From assembly GCA_903953805.1 (NCBI GenBank), contig CAJBLC010000095.1:1-5873 (forward strand): a stretch of 5,873 nt of DNA, written 5' to 3'. The DNA is from an uncultured Actinomycetes bacterium. GTDB lineage: Bacteria; Actinomycetota; Actinomycetes; Nanopelagicales; Nanopelagicaceae. The notes under the pieces were generated by a model. That model was not told the origin of the DNA. It searched no databases and was given only the letters and a program-made list of their open reading frames with translations. The stretch's first letter is position 1. Every line of letters begins with the position of its first letter. Below are positions 1 to 5,126 of the stretch, piece after piece. Position numbers and translations under genes: made by a program.

Positions 1-132
1 CTGGATATCGATGATGTAGATGCCATTGCGCTCTGCAAAAATAAAGCGCTTCATCTTTGGGTTCCATCGACGAGTCTGGTGTCCGAAGTGGACTCCGCTG
101 TCGAGGAGTTCTCGCATTGTTACAACTGCCAT
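1..132 (-). CDS. rpsB: 30S ribosomal protein S2, N-terminal part (runs off left edge)
   Basis: Ribosomal protein S2 is a component of the small ribosomal subunit, bound late in 30S assembly near the 5' end of the mRNA channel. The first 44 codons are visible on the minus strand. The protein opens with MAVVTMRELLDSGVHFGHQT and continues through RRWNPKMKRFIFAERNGIYI, which is the highly conserved S2 N-terminus (the GVHFGHQTRRWNPKM block is diagnostic). The frame is still open at base 1, so most of the gene lies outside. The ATG at 132-130 is preceded by a clear AAAGGAG at 148-142 with nine bases of spacing, which fixes the start; another ATG at 140-138 is out of frame. In bacteria rpsB is usually followed by tsf (EF-Ts), probably also here but beyond the edge. 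Identification is by recognition of conserved sequence and is very secure. Confidence 0.97.
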   Translation of the reverse strand, partial: MAVVTMRELLDSGVHFGHQTRRWNPKMKRFIFAERNGIYIIDIQ

Positions 133-141
133 GACGGCATA

Positions 142-148
142 CTCCTTT
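142..148 (-). promoter_or_regulatory. Ribosome binding site of rpsB
   Basis: On the minus strand this reads AAAGGAG, a strong Shine-Dalgarno sequence ending nine bases before the rpsB ATG. It is much stronger than anything before leuB, cimA or xerC in this window, consistent with the high translation rate expected for a ribosomal protein. A small palindrome, TGCATGCA at 151-158, lies immediately upstream of it. Confidence 0.85.
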
Positions 149-183
149 ATTGCATGCAGTAGCGCACGCACTCGGTTGACGAA

Positions 184-198
184 CTAACAATTTGTTAG
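184..198. repeat. Perfect 15-bp palindrome upstream of rpsB (possible operator)
   Basis: The sequence CTAACAA-T-TTGTTAG is a perfect inverted repeat of two 7-bp arms around one central base. It lies 51 bases upstream of the rpsB ATG. Because it is AT-rich with a one-base centre it would be a poor RNA hairpin, and it looks more like a binding site for a dimeric protein. A related inverted repeat with arms CTAACTG/CAGTTAG occurs at 318-324 and 347-353. Its function is unknown; the operator reading is inference. Confidence 0.5.
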
Positions 199-220
199 CT
201 CCCTAGCATCTGGACACCGA

Positions 221-238
221 CGTATCAGGTTCGATACG
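221..238 (-). repeat. Hairpin in the putative rpsB leader
   Basis: CGTATC and GATACG form a perfect 6-bp stem around a 6-base loop (GAACCT on the minus strand). Outer pairs at 219/240 and 217/242 could extend it through mismatches. It sits about 90 bases upstream of the rpsB start, between two other inverted repeats, and is probably transcribed as part of the rpsB 5' leader. No T-run follows, so it is not an intrinsic terminator. Confidence 0.45.
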
Positions 239-250
239 ACCGAAATGGTT

Positions 251-266
251 ACTTGCCGAAGCAAGT
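251..266 (-). repeat. C(UUCG)G tetraloop hairpin in the putative rpsB leader
   Basis: On the minus strand this reads ACTTGC-TTCG-GCAAGT: a perfect 6-bp stem with a UUCG loop closed by a C-G pair. C(UUCG)G is one of the most stable RNA tetraloops known and is common in ribosomal RNA and other structured RNAs. On the plus strand the loop would be CGAA and lose that special stability, which suggests the structure serves the rpsB-direction transcript. It is not followed by a T-run. A role in rpsB control is inferred from position only. Confidence 0.5.
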
Positions 267-285
267 CAGATGCGTGAAGTCAGAT
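263..285. repeat. Direct repeat AAGTCAGAT, two copies
   Basis: The 9-base word AAGTCAGAT occurs at 263-271 and again at 277-285, a 14-base period. The first copy overlaps the right arm of the 251-266 hairpin and the second overlaps the left arm of the 281-306 hairpin, so it links the two structures. It could be a tandem protein-binding site or chance; nothing else supports a function. Confidence 0.35.
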
Positions 286-306
286 CTCCCATTTCTGGAT
301 GATCTG
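281..306 (-). repeat. Hairpin with bulge in the xerC-rpsB gap
   Basis: CAGATC at 281-286 pairs with GATCTG at 301-306. Inside, TCC (287-289) can pair with GGA (297-299) after a one-base bulge at 300, leaving a 7-base loop. The stem of about nine base pairs is one of the longer ones in the gap. It is the most distal of four successive inverted repeats in the 175 bases before rpsB. Confidence 0.4.
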
Positions 307-317
307 CTGGTGGAAGT

Positions 318-353
318 CTAACTGACCCACAGGGCCCCATTTTCCACAGTTAG
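318..353. repeat. Inverted repeat CTAACTG / CAGTTAG
   Basis: Two perfect 7-bp arms, CTAACTG at 318-324 and CAGTTAG at 347-353, enclose 22 bases that contain the palindrome GGGCCC (332-337) and two copies of CCACAG (327-332 and 344-349). The arms share the outer CTAAC/GTTAG with the palindrome at 184-198, and both right arms are followed by a C-rich tract (GTTAGCTCC and GTTAGCCCC). This may be a second copy of the same kind of site, or coincidence. Confidence 0.35.
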
Positions 354-354
354 C

Positions 355-399
355 CCCTCTGCCCATGCGGGAGGGAGGTCAAACCGCGATGGTTTGGCC
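355..399. repeat. Two adjacent GC-rich hairpins downstream of xerC
   Basis: The first (355-375) pairs CCCTC at 355-359 with GAGGG at 371-375 and adds two inner C-G pairs past a two-base bulge. The second (377-399) pairs GGTCAAACC with GGTTTGGCC around the loop GCGAT; it is a 9-bp stem on the plus strand, with one T-G wobble, but on the minus strand it has an A-C mismatch. They start about 80 bases after the xerC stop. They could act as a processing or Rho-independent-like end of the operon transcript, but there is no T-run on either side, so calling a terminator is not justified. Confidence 0.35.
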
Positions 400-481
400 A
401 TGATTGAGATCAACAAGATTGAGATAGCGAGCGCAGGAGTCGGACTGCTACTGGTCTTGGCCTTAGCCCTTCCCTCTGCTG

Positions 482-1381
482 CTAAGCCCGAGGGTGGGCC
501 TGCTGGTAAGCCTTCTGTAACCGCTCCGGCGAAACATGGGTGTAGATCTGGGTCGTGGCTAGCGAGGAATGTCCCAAGATCTCCTGAACGGTGCGCAAAT
601 CCGCGCCGCCTTCCAATAAATGGGTAGCAGCTGTGTGGCGCAATCCATGAGGGCCCATCGTCGAACCAACTGCTGACATCGCGCTGTAAACAACCTCGCG
701 CACCGTTCGTTGATCGATGCGCTTGCCACGTGAACCTAAGAAGATTGCGTTACCGGATTTCTCATTGACCAACTGAGGGCGTGCGGTCGCGATGTAGTTC
801 TGCAACGCCTTCATCGCAGGAATCCCGAGTGGAACGGTTCGCTCCTTATCGCCTTTACCAATGACCTGCAGGGTATTGCGATTGGTATCAATACCAGATG
901 CATCGAGACCGCAGAGTTCTGAGACGCGGATTCCAGAAGCGTAAAGAACTTCGATCATCGCCAGGTCGCGGATATTGAGCGCAGTGGGCTCTTCCCCTGC
1001 TCGTTGCGCCATCGATTCGAGAACGATCTCGGTATCAGCGAGATCCAAAACATCAGGAAGAGTTCTATGCGCTTTCGGGATGGCAAGTGCTTGGCCAATA
1101 TCTTCCTTCAGCCACCCTTGGCTTGCACCCCAATATGTAAAGGCGCGGATTGAGACGATCCGGCGTGCGATCGTTGATCGAACTGCACCTTTATCAGTGA
1201 GCTCGGCGAGCCAGGATCGAATATGAGAGATTGTTAATTCGTGAAATTCCGTAACGCCTAACTTCTCGATATGAGCGAGAAATGATTCAAGATCGCTGAC
1301 ATATCCCCGGATGGAGTTATCAGCGAGATTGCGCACGAGAGCTAGATGCTCTTCGTATTGGGCAATCAATTCGGCTGACAT
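482..1381 (-). CDS. xerC: Tyrosine recombinase XerC
   Basis: XerC is a cytoplasmic site-specific recombinase that, with XerD, resolves chromosome dimers at dif by exchanging strands through a DNA-tyrosine intermediate. The 299-residue protein has the normal family length. Residues 1 to about 87 form the SAM-like core-binding domain (with the TIARRIVSIRAFTYW block at 70-84). The catalytic domain follows, with every active-site residue present: R152 (ASGIRVSEL), K176 (GKGDKER), H245 and R248 (GPHGLRHTAATHLLEGG), H271 (LGHSS) and nucleophile Y280 (IYTHV). XerC rather than XerD or a phage integrase is favoured by overall similarity to actinobacterial XerC and by the nearby rpsB, as in M. tuberculosis. 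The ATG at 1381 begins ten bases after the cimA stop and has no clear Shine-Dalgarno, so translation probably depends on ribosomes leaving cimA. It appears to be the last gene of the operon. Confidence 0.93.
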   Translation of the reverse strand: MSAELIAQYEEHLALVRNLADNSIRGYVSDLESFLAHIEKLGVTEFHELTISHIRSWLAELTDKGAVRSTIARRIVSIRAFTYWGASQGWLKEDIGQALAIPKAHRTLPDVLDLADTEIVLESMAQRAGEEPTALNIRDLAMIEVLYASGIRVSELCGLDASGIDTNRNTLQVIGKGDKERTVPLGIPAMKALQNYIATARPQLVNEKSGNAIFLGSRGKRIDQRTVREVVYSAMSAVGSTMGPHGLRHTAATHLLEGGADLRTVQEILGHSSLATTQIYTHVSPERLQKAYQQAHPRA

Positions 1382-1391
1382 GAGAGTCAGA

Positions 1392-2981
1392 CTACTCTGG
1401 CTTACGTCCCTGACGGAGTAATCCGAAGGTGACGGCGTCTTCTAAAGCCATCGCCGATGCGGCAATCACATTCTCGTGGACGCCAATTGTGCTCCACTCG
1501 CCAACGCCATCACTGGTCTCGACGAGTACCCGAGTCACGGCACCTGTTCCCAGGCGACCTTCAAGGATACGAACCTTGTAATCGGTAAGTTCGAGCTTGG
1601 ACAACTCTGGATAGAACTTCGCGAGGCCAGAACGGAGGGCATTATCAATAGCGTTAACTGGGCCATTTCCGGTACCCGTTGCAACGATCCGCTCCCCTAG
1701 CGCAGTAATAGTTACAGTCGCTTGTGATGAGACCTCATCAGAGTCATTGCGATTGACTGTGGTTGCCCAATCATCGATCGTAAAGAATTGCGCGCGCTTG
1801 CCATCGAGTTCTTCGCGGAGCAAGAGTTCAAAGGAGGCATCTGCTGCTTCGAAAGTGAATCCACGAGCTTCCATCTCTTTAACGCGCTCAACAACCTTTG
1901 TGACAACCTCTTTATTATCCGAGAGATCGATACCAAGTTCGCGAGATTTAAGTTCGATCGATGCACGCCCTGCCATCTCGGAGACGAGCATGCGCATATC
2001 GTTTCCGACAGACTCTGGGTTCTCATGTTGATAGAGCATCGGATCAACCTTGATCGCTGATGCATGAAGCCCAGCTTTATGAGCGAAGGCAGATACTCCT
2101 ACATATGGCTGACGTGGTGATGGCGCAACGTTGGTGACTTCAGCAACTGCATGTGAGATACGGAAGGCTTCACGGAGAGATCCTTCTGGGAGAACCGCCT
2201 GCTTCTTCTTTAATTCTAGGTTTGCGATGATCGAGACGAGATCGGCATTACCGGTTCGCTCGCCATAGCCATTGAGAGTTCCTTGAACATGGGTAACTCC
2301 AGCAGCAACAGCCGCGAGTGAGTTCGCTACTGCGCAGCCTGTGTCGTTGTGGCAATGAATTCCCAGGCGTGCAGATGATGCACCAAGGACATCGTGAACG
2401 ACATCGGCGAGTTCATCAGGAAGCATTCCACCATTGGTATCGCAGAGCGCCACTACATCAGCGCCAGCAGTCATTGCGGTTCGGACAACTTCAAGGGCAT
2501 ATGCACGATTCGACTTATAACCGTCGAAGAAGTGCTCTGCATCGAGAAATACTCGTTGCCCACCCGCGCGTAGGAATTCAATCGAATCCTTGATCATCGC
2601 TAGGTTCTCATCAAGATTGGTCTTCAGCGCAAGATCGACATGGCGATCGTGACTCTTAGCAACGATCGTGACTGCTGGAGCTTGTGAATCTTGAAGGGCG
2701 CGTAGAAGTGCATCATCTGCCGCCTTCACACCTGGGCGACGAGTCGCACCGAAGGCGACAAAGGTGGCATTCTTAAACTTTACTTCCTTCGCTACGCGAG
2801 CGAAGAACTCAGTATCTTTTGGATTAGCTCCGGGCCATCCGCCTTCGATAAATCCGACGCCGAGATCATCGAGGTGGCGTGCTATAGCAATCTTGTCGTG
2901 AACCGAAAGATTCAGTCCTTCTTGCTGCGCACCATCGCGAAGAGTGGTGTCGTAGATATGAAAGTTATCGGATACTGGCAT
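1392..2981 (-). CDS. cimA: (R)-citramalate synthase
   Basis: CimA condenses pyruvate and acetyl-CoA to (R)-citramalate, giving 2-oxobutyrate for isoleucine without threonine deaminase. The 529 residues match the long citramalate synthase family (TIGR00977 type), which is related to 2-isopropylmalate and homocitrate synthases. Residues about 6-270 are the TIM-barrel catalytic domain: DTTLRDGAQQEG at 11-22, metal-binding HCHND at 209-213, and NGYGERTGNAD at 237-247. A linker with AFAHKAGLHASAI (298-310) and VGNDMRMLVSEMAGR (325-339) is typical of CimA. Residues about 395-525 are the LeuA-type allosteric dimer domain (GNGPVNAIDNAL, then WSTIGVHENVIAASAMALED), usually the site of isoleucine feedback. 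The ATG overlaps the ilvE stop by one base (TAATG), so it is probably translationally coupled; only a weak GCGAG lies upstream. 2-Isopropylmalate synthase is the main alternative but fits the length and linker less well. Confidence 0.93.
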   Translation of the reverse strand: MPVSDNFHIYDTTLRDGAQQEGLNLSVHDKIAIARHLDDLGVGFIEGGWPGANPKDTEFFARVAKEVKFKNATFVAFGATRRPGVKAADDALLRALQDSQAPAVTIVAKSHDRHVDLALKTNLDENLAMIKDSIEFLRAGGQRVFLDAEHFFDGYKSNRAYALEVVRTAMTAGADVVALCDTNGGMLPDELADVVHDVLGASSARLGIHCHNDTGCAVANSLAAVAAGVTHVQGTLNGYGERTGNADLVSIIANLELKKKQAVLPEGSLREAFRISHAVAEVTNVAPSPRQPYVGVSAFAHKAGLHASAIKVDPMLYQHENPESVGNDMRMLVSEMAGRASIELKSRELGIDLSDNKEVVTKVVERVKEMEARGFTFEAADASFELLLREELDGKRAQFFTIDDWATTVNRNDSDEVSSQATVTITALGERIVATGTGNGPVNAIDNALRSGLAKFYPELSKLELTDYKVRILEGRLGTGAVTRVLVETSDGVGEWSTIGVHENVIAASAMALEDAVTFGLLRQGRKPE

Positions 2982-2983
2982 TA
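2979..2983 (-). promoter_or_regulatory. TAATG stop/start overlap, ilvE to cimA
   Basis: On the minus strand the TAA stop of ilvE (2983-2981) shares its last A with the ATG of cimA (2981-2979). With only a weak Shine-Dalgarno upstream, this overlap is a typical site for termination-reinitiation, which would tie CimA amounts to IlvE translation. Confidence 0.75.
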
Positions 2984-4066
2984 GCAGACTCGCTTATTCC
3001 AGCCGTGCTTATCTTCGATCGTGCCATGTTGAATTCCAAGGAGTGTCTTGCGGATCTCACCGGTAATAGGACCAGGATTTCCATCGCCAGTAGTCCATGT
3101 GCCATGCGCGCTCTTTGCTGCACCGATTGGTGAGACAACCGCAGCTGTGCCACATGCAAAGATCTCAGTGATCTCCCCCGATGCAACGCCATCGCGCCAA
3201 TCATCGATAGAGAGCATGACTTCCTCAACCTTGTAGCCAAGATCTGCGGCCACCGTCAAAATCGAATCGCGAGTAATTCCTGGAAGAAGTGTTCCGGTGA
3301 GCTTTGGAGTAACGATCGTTGCATCTTTACCTGAACCCTTGACGAAGTAAAGGTTCATGCCGCCCATCTCTTCGACCCAGCGGCGCTCATTGGCGTCGAG
3401 CCAGACAACTTGATCGCAACCCTGAGCAGCTGCCTGCTTCTGAGCAACCAGTGATGCTGCATAATTTCCGCCGCACTTTGCCTCACCAGTTCCGCCAGCA
3501 GCAGCGCGTACGTATTCAGTGCTGATCCAGACAGTCACGGCCTTGGATGGATTGAAGTATGCAGATGCTGGTGTTGCAATCAACATATACATCGCCTTGT
3601 TGGATGGGCGAACTCCCAAGCCGACTTCGGTAGCGATCATGAAGGGGCGGATATAGAGGGATTCACCAACATTTGTTGGAACCCACTTGCGATCCTGCTT
3701 CACGAGCTCTTCTACCGTATTAACAAAGAAATCAACTGGCATCTCCGGAAGTGCCAAACGTGCTGCACTGCGAGCAAAACGTTTCGCATTCGCTTCTGGA
3801 CGGAAGAGGCTGATGCTGCCATCAGGTTGGCTATAGGCCTTCATACCTTCGAAGATCTCTTGTCCGTAATGGAAGACGGCAGTCGCTGGATCCAAAGTGA
3901 TTGGACCATATGGCTGCAGCGTTGCGTCACTCCAACCATCGGCTTCACTCCAATGCGCTATCACCATATTGTCGGTGTAGTGCTTACCAAATCCGCCTTC
4001 AGCGATCTTCGCAGTGCGATCGACATCGTTAACAGGGCTTTGGTTAGGAGTGAGAATGGTCTTCAT
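2981..4066 (-). CDS. ilvE: Branched-chain amino acid aminotransferase
   Basis: IlvE is a cytoplasmic PLP enzyme that swaps the amino group between glutamate and the 2-oxo acids of leucine, isoleucine and valine, the last step of their synthesis. The 361 residues have the length of the longer, eukaryote/actinobacterial BCAT type (about 360) rather than the 310-residue E. coli type. Class IV fold marks are clear: FHYGQEIFEGMKAY at 65-78, SLYIRPFMIATE at 136-147, the PLP lysine K197 in AKCGGNYAASLVAQKQA (196-212), WVEEMGGMNLYFV at 230-242, GTLLPGITRDSIL at 258-270, and the phosphate-side EIFACGTAAVVSPIG at 301-315. The ATG at 4066 follows the leuB stop by 17 bases and has AGGAAGA (4085-4079) upstream, somewhat distant. 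The stop overlaps the start of cimA. D-amino acid transaminase and aminodeoxychorismate lyase are excluded by length and motifs. Confidence 0.95.
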   Translation of the reverse strand: MKTILTPNQSPVNDVDRTAKIAEGGFGKHYTDNMVIAHWSEADGWSDATLQPYGPITLDPATAVFHYGQEIFEGMKAYSQPDGSISLFRPEANAKRFARSAARLALPEMPVDFFVNTVEELVKQDRKWVPTNVGESLYIRPFMIATEVGLGVRPSNKAMYMLIATPASAYFNPSKAVTVWISTEYVRAAAGGTGEAKCGGNYAASLVAQKQAAAQGCDQVVWLDANERRWVEEMGGMNLYFVKGSGKDATIVTPKLTGTLLPGITRDSILTVAADLGYKVEEVMLSIDDWRDGVASGEITEIFACGTAAVVSPIGAAKSAHGTWTTGDGNPGPITGEIRKTLLGIQHGTIEDKHGWNKRVC

Positions 4067-4078
4067 AGTGAGTCGAGT

Positions 4079-4085
4079 TCTTCCT
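4079..4085 (-). promoter_or_regulatory. Ribosome binding site of ilvE, overlapping the leuB stop
   Basis: The minus strand reads AGGAAGA, and its first two bases are the last two of the leuB TAG stop. The spacing of about 12 bases to the ilvE ATG is longer than ideal. It is the only recognisable Shine-Dalgarno inside the serA-to-xerC operon; the other three internal starts lack a convincing one. Confidence 0.55.
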
Positions 4086-5124
4086 ATCCTTTGAGAGATT
4101 CTGCGATTGCAGTGCCAACTTCAGCTGTGCTTCGCTTTGCGCTTCCACGGGTTTCAAGATCACGAGTAACTGCAGCTGCGATCTCTGCTGCCGCTTCATT
4201 GTGTCCAAGATGGGTCAACATCATGGCAACCGATGAGATCGTCGCAGTTGGATCGGCAAGTTGCTTGCCAGCAATATCTGGTGCTGAACCATGGATTGGT
4301 TCGAACATCGATGGGAATTTGCGCGTTGGATTGATATTGCCTGAAGCTGCCAGTCCAATACCACCGCTTATCGCTGCTGCGATATCAGTGATGATGTCAC
4401 CAAAGAGGTTATCAGTTACGACAACATCGAAGCGATGAGGCTGAGTAACAAAGAACATCGCCGCAGCGTCAACGTGGATGTAATCCGTCGTGATTGCTGG
4501 GTACTCCTTTGCGACATCGTTAAAGGCACGAGTCCAGAGATTTCCAGCACGAGTCAAGACATTGTTCTTATGAACAAGTGTCACCTTCTTGCGTGGACGT
4601 TCCATTGCGCGTTCAAAGGCATAACGAATTGTGCGCTCAGCTCCGCGGCGAGTGTTGATGCTCTCCTCGGTTGCGATCTCATTCTCAGTTCCAAATGCGA
4701 GCACGCCACCGGCACCGATATATGGACCTTCAGTGCCTTCGCGGACTACAACAAAATCAACTTCACCTGGATCGCGAAGTGGTGATGCGACTCCTGGATA
4801 GAGCTTTGTTGGGCGCAGGTTGATGTAGTGATCGAAAGCGAAGCGAAGTTTGAGAAGCAAGCCGCGCTCAAGCACGCCACTTGGAACAGATGGATCACCA
4901 ACTGCACCAAGGAGGATGACATCGGCCTTTGCAAGGTCGGCCATCACTGAATCAGGAAGGGTCTCCCCTGTCTTGTGCCAGTACTTGGCACCGAGTTCAT
5001 ACTCGGTCTTATCAAAGGTGAGGCCATGCTTTGCAGCAACAACGTCAAGGACTTTCAGACCTTCAGCAACGACCTCTGGTCCGATGCCATCACCTGGGAT
5101 AACGGCTAACTTGTAATGAGCCAT
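4084..5124 (-). CDS. leuB: 3-isopropylmalate dehydrogenase
   Basis: LeuB oxidises and decarboxylates (2R,3S)-3-isopropylmalate to 4-methyl-2-oxopentanoate with NAD+ and a divalent metal, the third step of leucine synthesis. The 346 residues fit the compact actinobacterial form. Visible motifs are the N-terminal VIPGDGIGPEVVAEGLKVLD (8-27), LRFAFDHYINLRP with R94 and R104 that hold the malate, VVREGTEGPY with R128 and Y135, the catalytic lysine K186 in HKNNVL, metal ligands D219 and D243/D247 in VTDNLFGDIITD, and FEPIHGSAPDIAGK (274-287) of the NAD site, where D283 marks NAD rather than NADP use. Next to cimA it probably also serves as dehydrogenase for D-erythro-3-methylmalate in the citramalate route to isoleucine; this dual role is known for LeuB enzymes but inferred here. 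The ATG overlaps the serA stop as TAATG, with no Shine-Dalgarno. Tartrate or isocitrate dehydrogenase is less likely from motifs and context. Confidence 0.95.
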   Translation of the reverse strand: MAHYKLAVIPGDGIGPEVVAEGLKVLDVVAAKHGLTFDKTEYELGAKYWHKTGETLPDSVMADLAKADVILLGAVGDPSVPSGVLERGLLLKLRFAFDHYINLRPTKLYPGVASPLRDPGEVDFVVVREGTEGPYIGAGGVLAFGTENEIATEESINTRRGAERTIRYAFERAMERPRKKVTLVHKNNVLTRAGNLWTRAFNDVAKEYPAITTDYIHVDAAAMFFVTQPHRFDVVVTDNLFGDIITDIAAAISGGIGLAASGNINPTRKFPSMFEPIHGSAPDIAGKQLADPTATISSVAMMLTHLGHNEAAAEIAAAVTRDLETRGSAKRSTAEVGTAIAESLKG

Positions 5125-5126
5125 TA
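5122..5126 (-). promoter_or_regulatory. TAATG stop/start overlap, serA to leuB
   Basis: The serA TAA (5126-5124) and the leuB ATG (5124-5122) share one A on the minus strand. It is the same arrangement as at the ilvE/cimA junction. No Shine-Dalgarno is visible before it, which points to coupled translation of leuB with serA. Confidence 0.75.

Larger units (their letters stand above)
133..481. other. Intergenic region between xerC and rpsB, rich in inverted repeats
   Basis: This is the only gap longer than 20 bases in the window. No convincing protein gene was found in it on either strand. It contains at least six inverted repeats: 184-198, 221-238, 251-266, 281-306, 318-353 and the pair 355-375/377-399, listed separately. 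It must hold the end of the serA-to-xerC transcript and the promoter and 5' leader of rpsB. I could not pick out a -35/-10 pair on the minus strand that I would trust: boxes such as TAACAA or TAGGGA lack a good partner at 16-18 bases. No hairpin here is followed by a run of T on the minus strand, so no classical intrinsic terminator is visible. In M. tuberculosis a peptidase gene lies divergent to rpsB at this place; no such gene is recognisable here. Confidence 0.8.

Noticed and set aside
176..204. TTGACG at 176-181 as a plus-strand -35 box
   Set aside because: The hexamer 17 bases downstream is CTCCCT, unlike a -10 box, and no plus-strand gene follows nearby.
221..240. GGTTCGATAC as the T-arm of a tRNA
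   Set aside because: The stem pairs differently (CGTATC/GATACG with an AGGTTC loop) and no acceptor, D-arm or anticodon arm could be placed around it.
184..353. A small transposable element (MITE) bounded by CTAAC...GTTAG
   Set aside because: Only five terminal bases match, there is no target-site duplication that I can see, and the arms are each parts of local palindromes.
318..401. Minus-strand 27-codon frame starting at ATG 401 (MAKPSRFDLPP...), open upstream into xerC in another frame
   Set aside because: No ribosome binding site, no recognisable family, very short; the upstream part is an overlapping frame of xerC.
486..499. GCCC/GGGC hairpin at the end of xerC as an intrinsic terminator
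   Set aside because: Only a 4-bp stem, inside the coding region, with no T-run on the minus strand.
1712..2065. Minus-strand 117-residue frame inside cimA and several plus-strand frames of 60-200 residues across cimA, ilvE and leuB (for example 3827-4438)
   Set aside because: They overlap well-supported conserved genes in other frames, show no family motifs, and have the composition expected of shadows.
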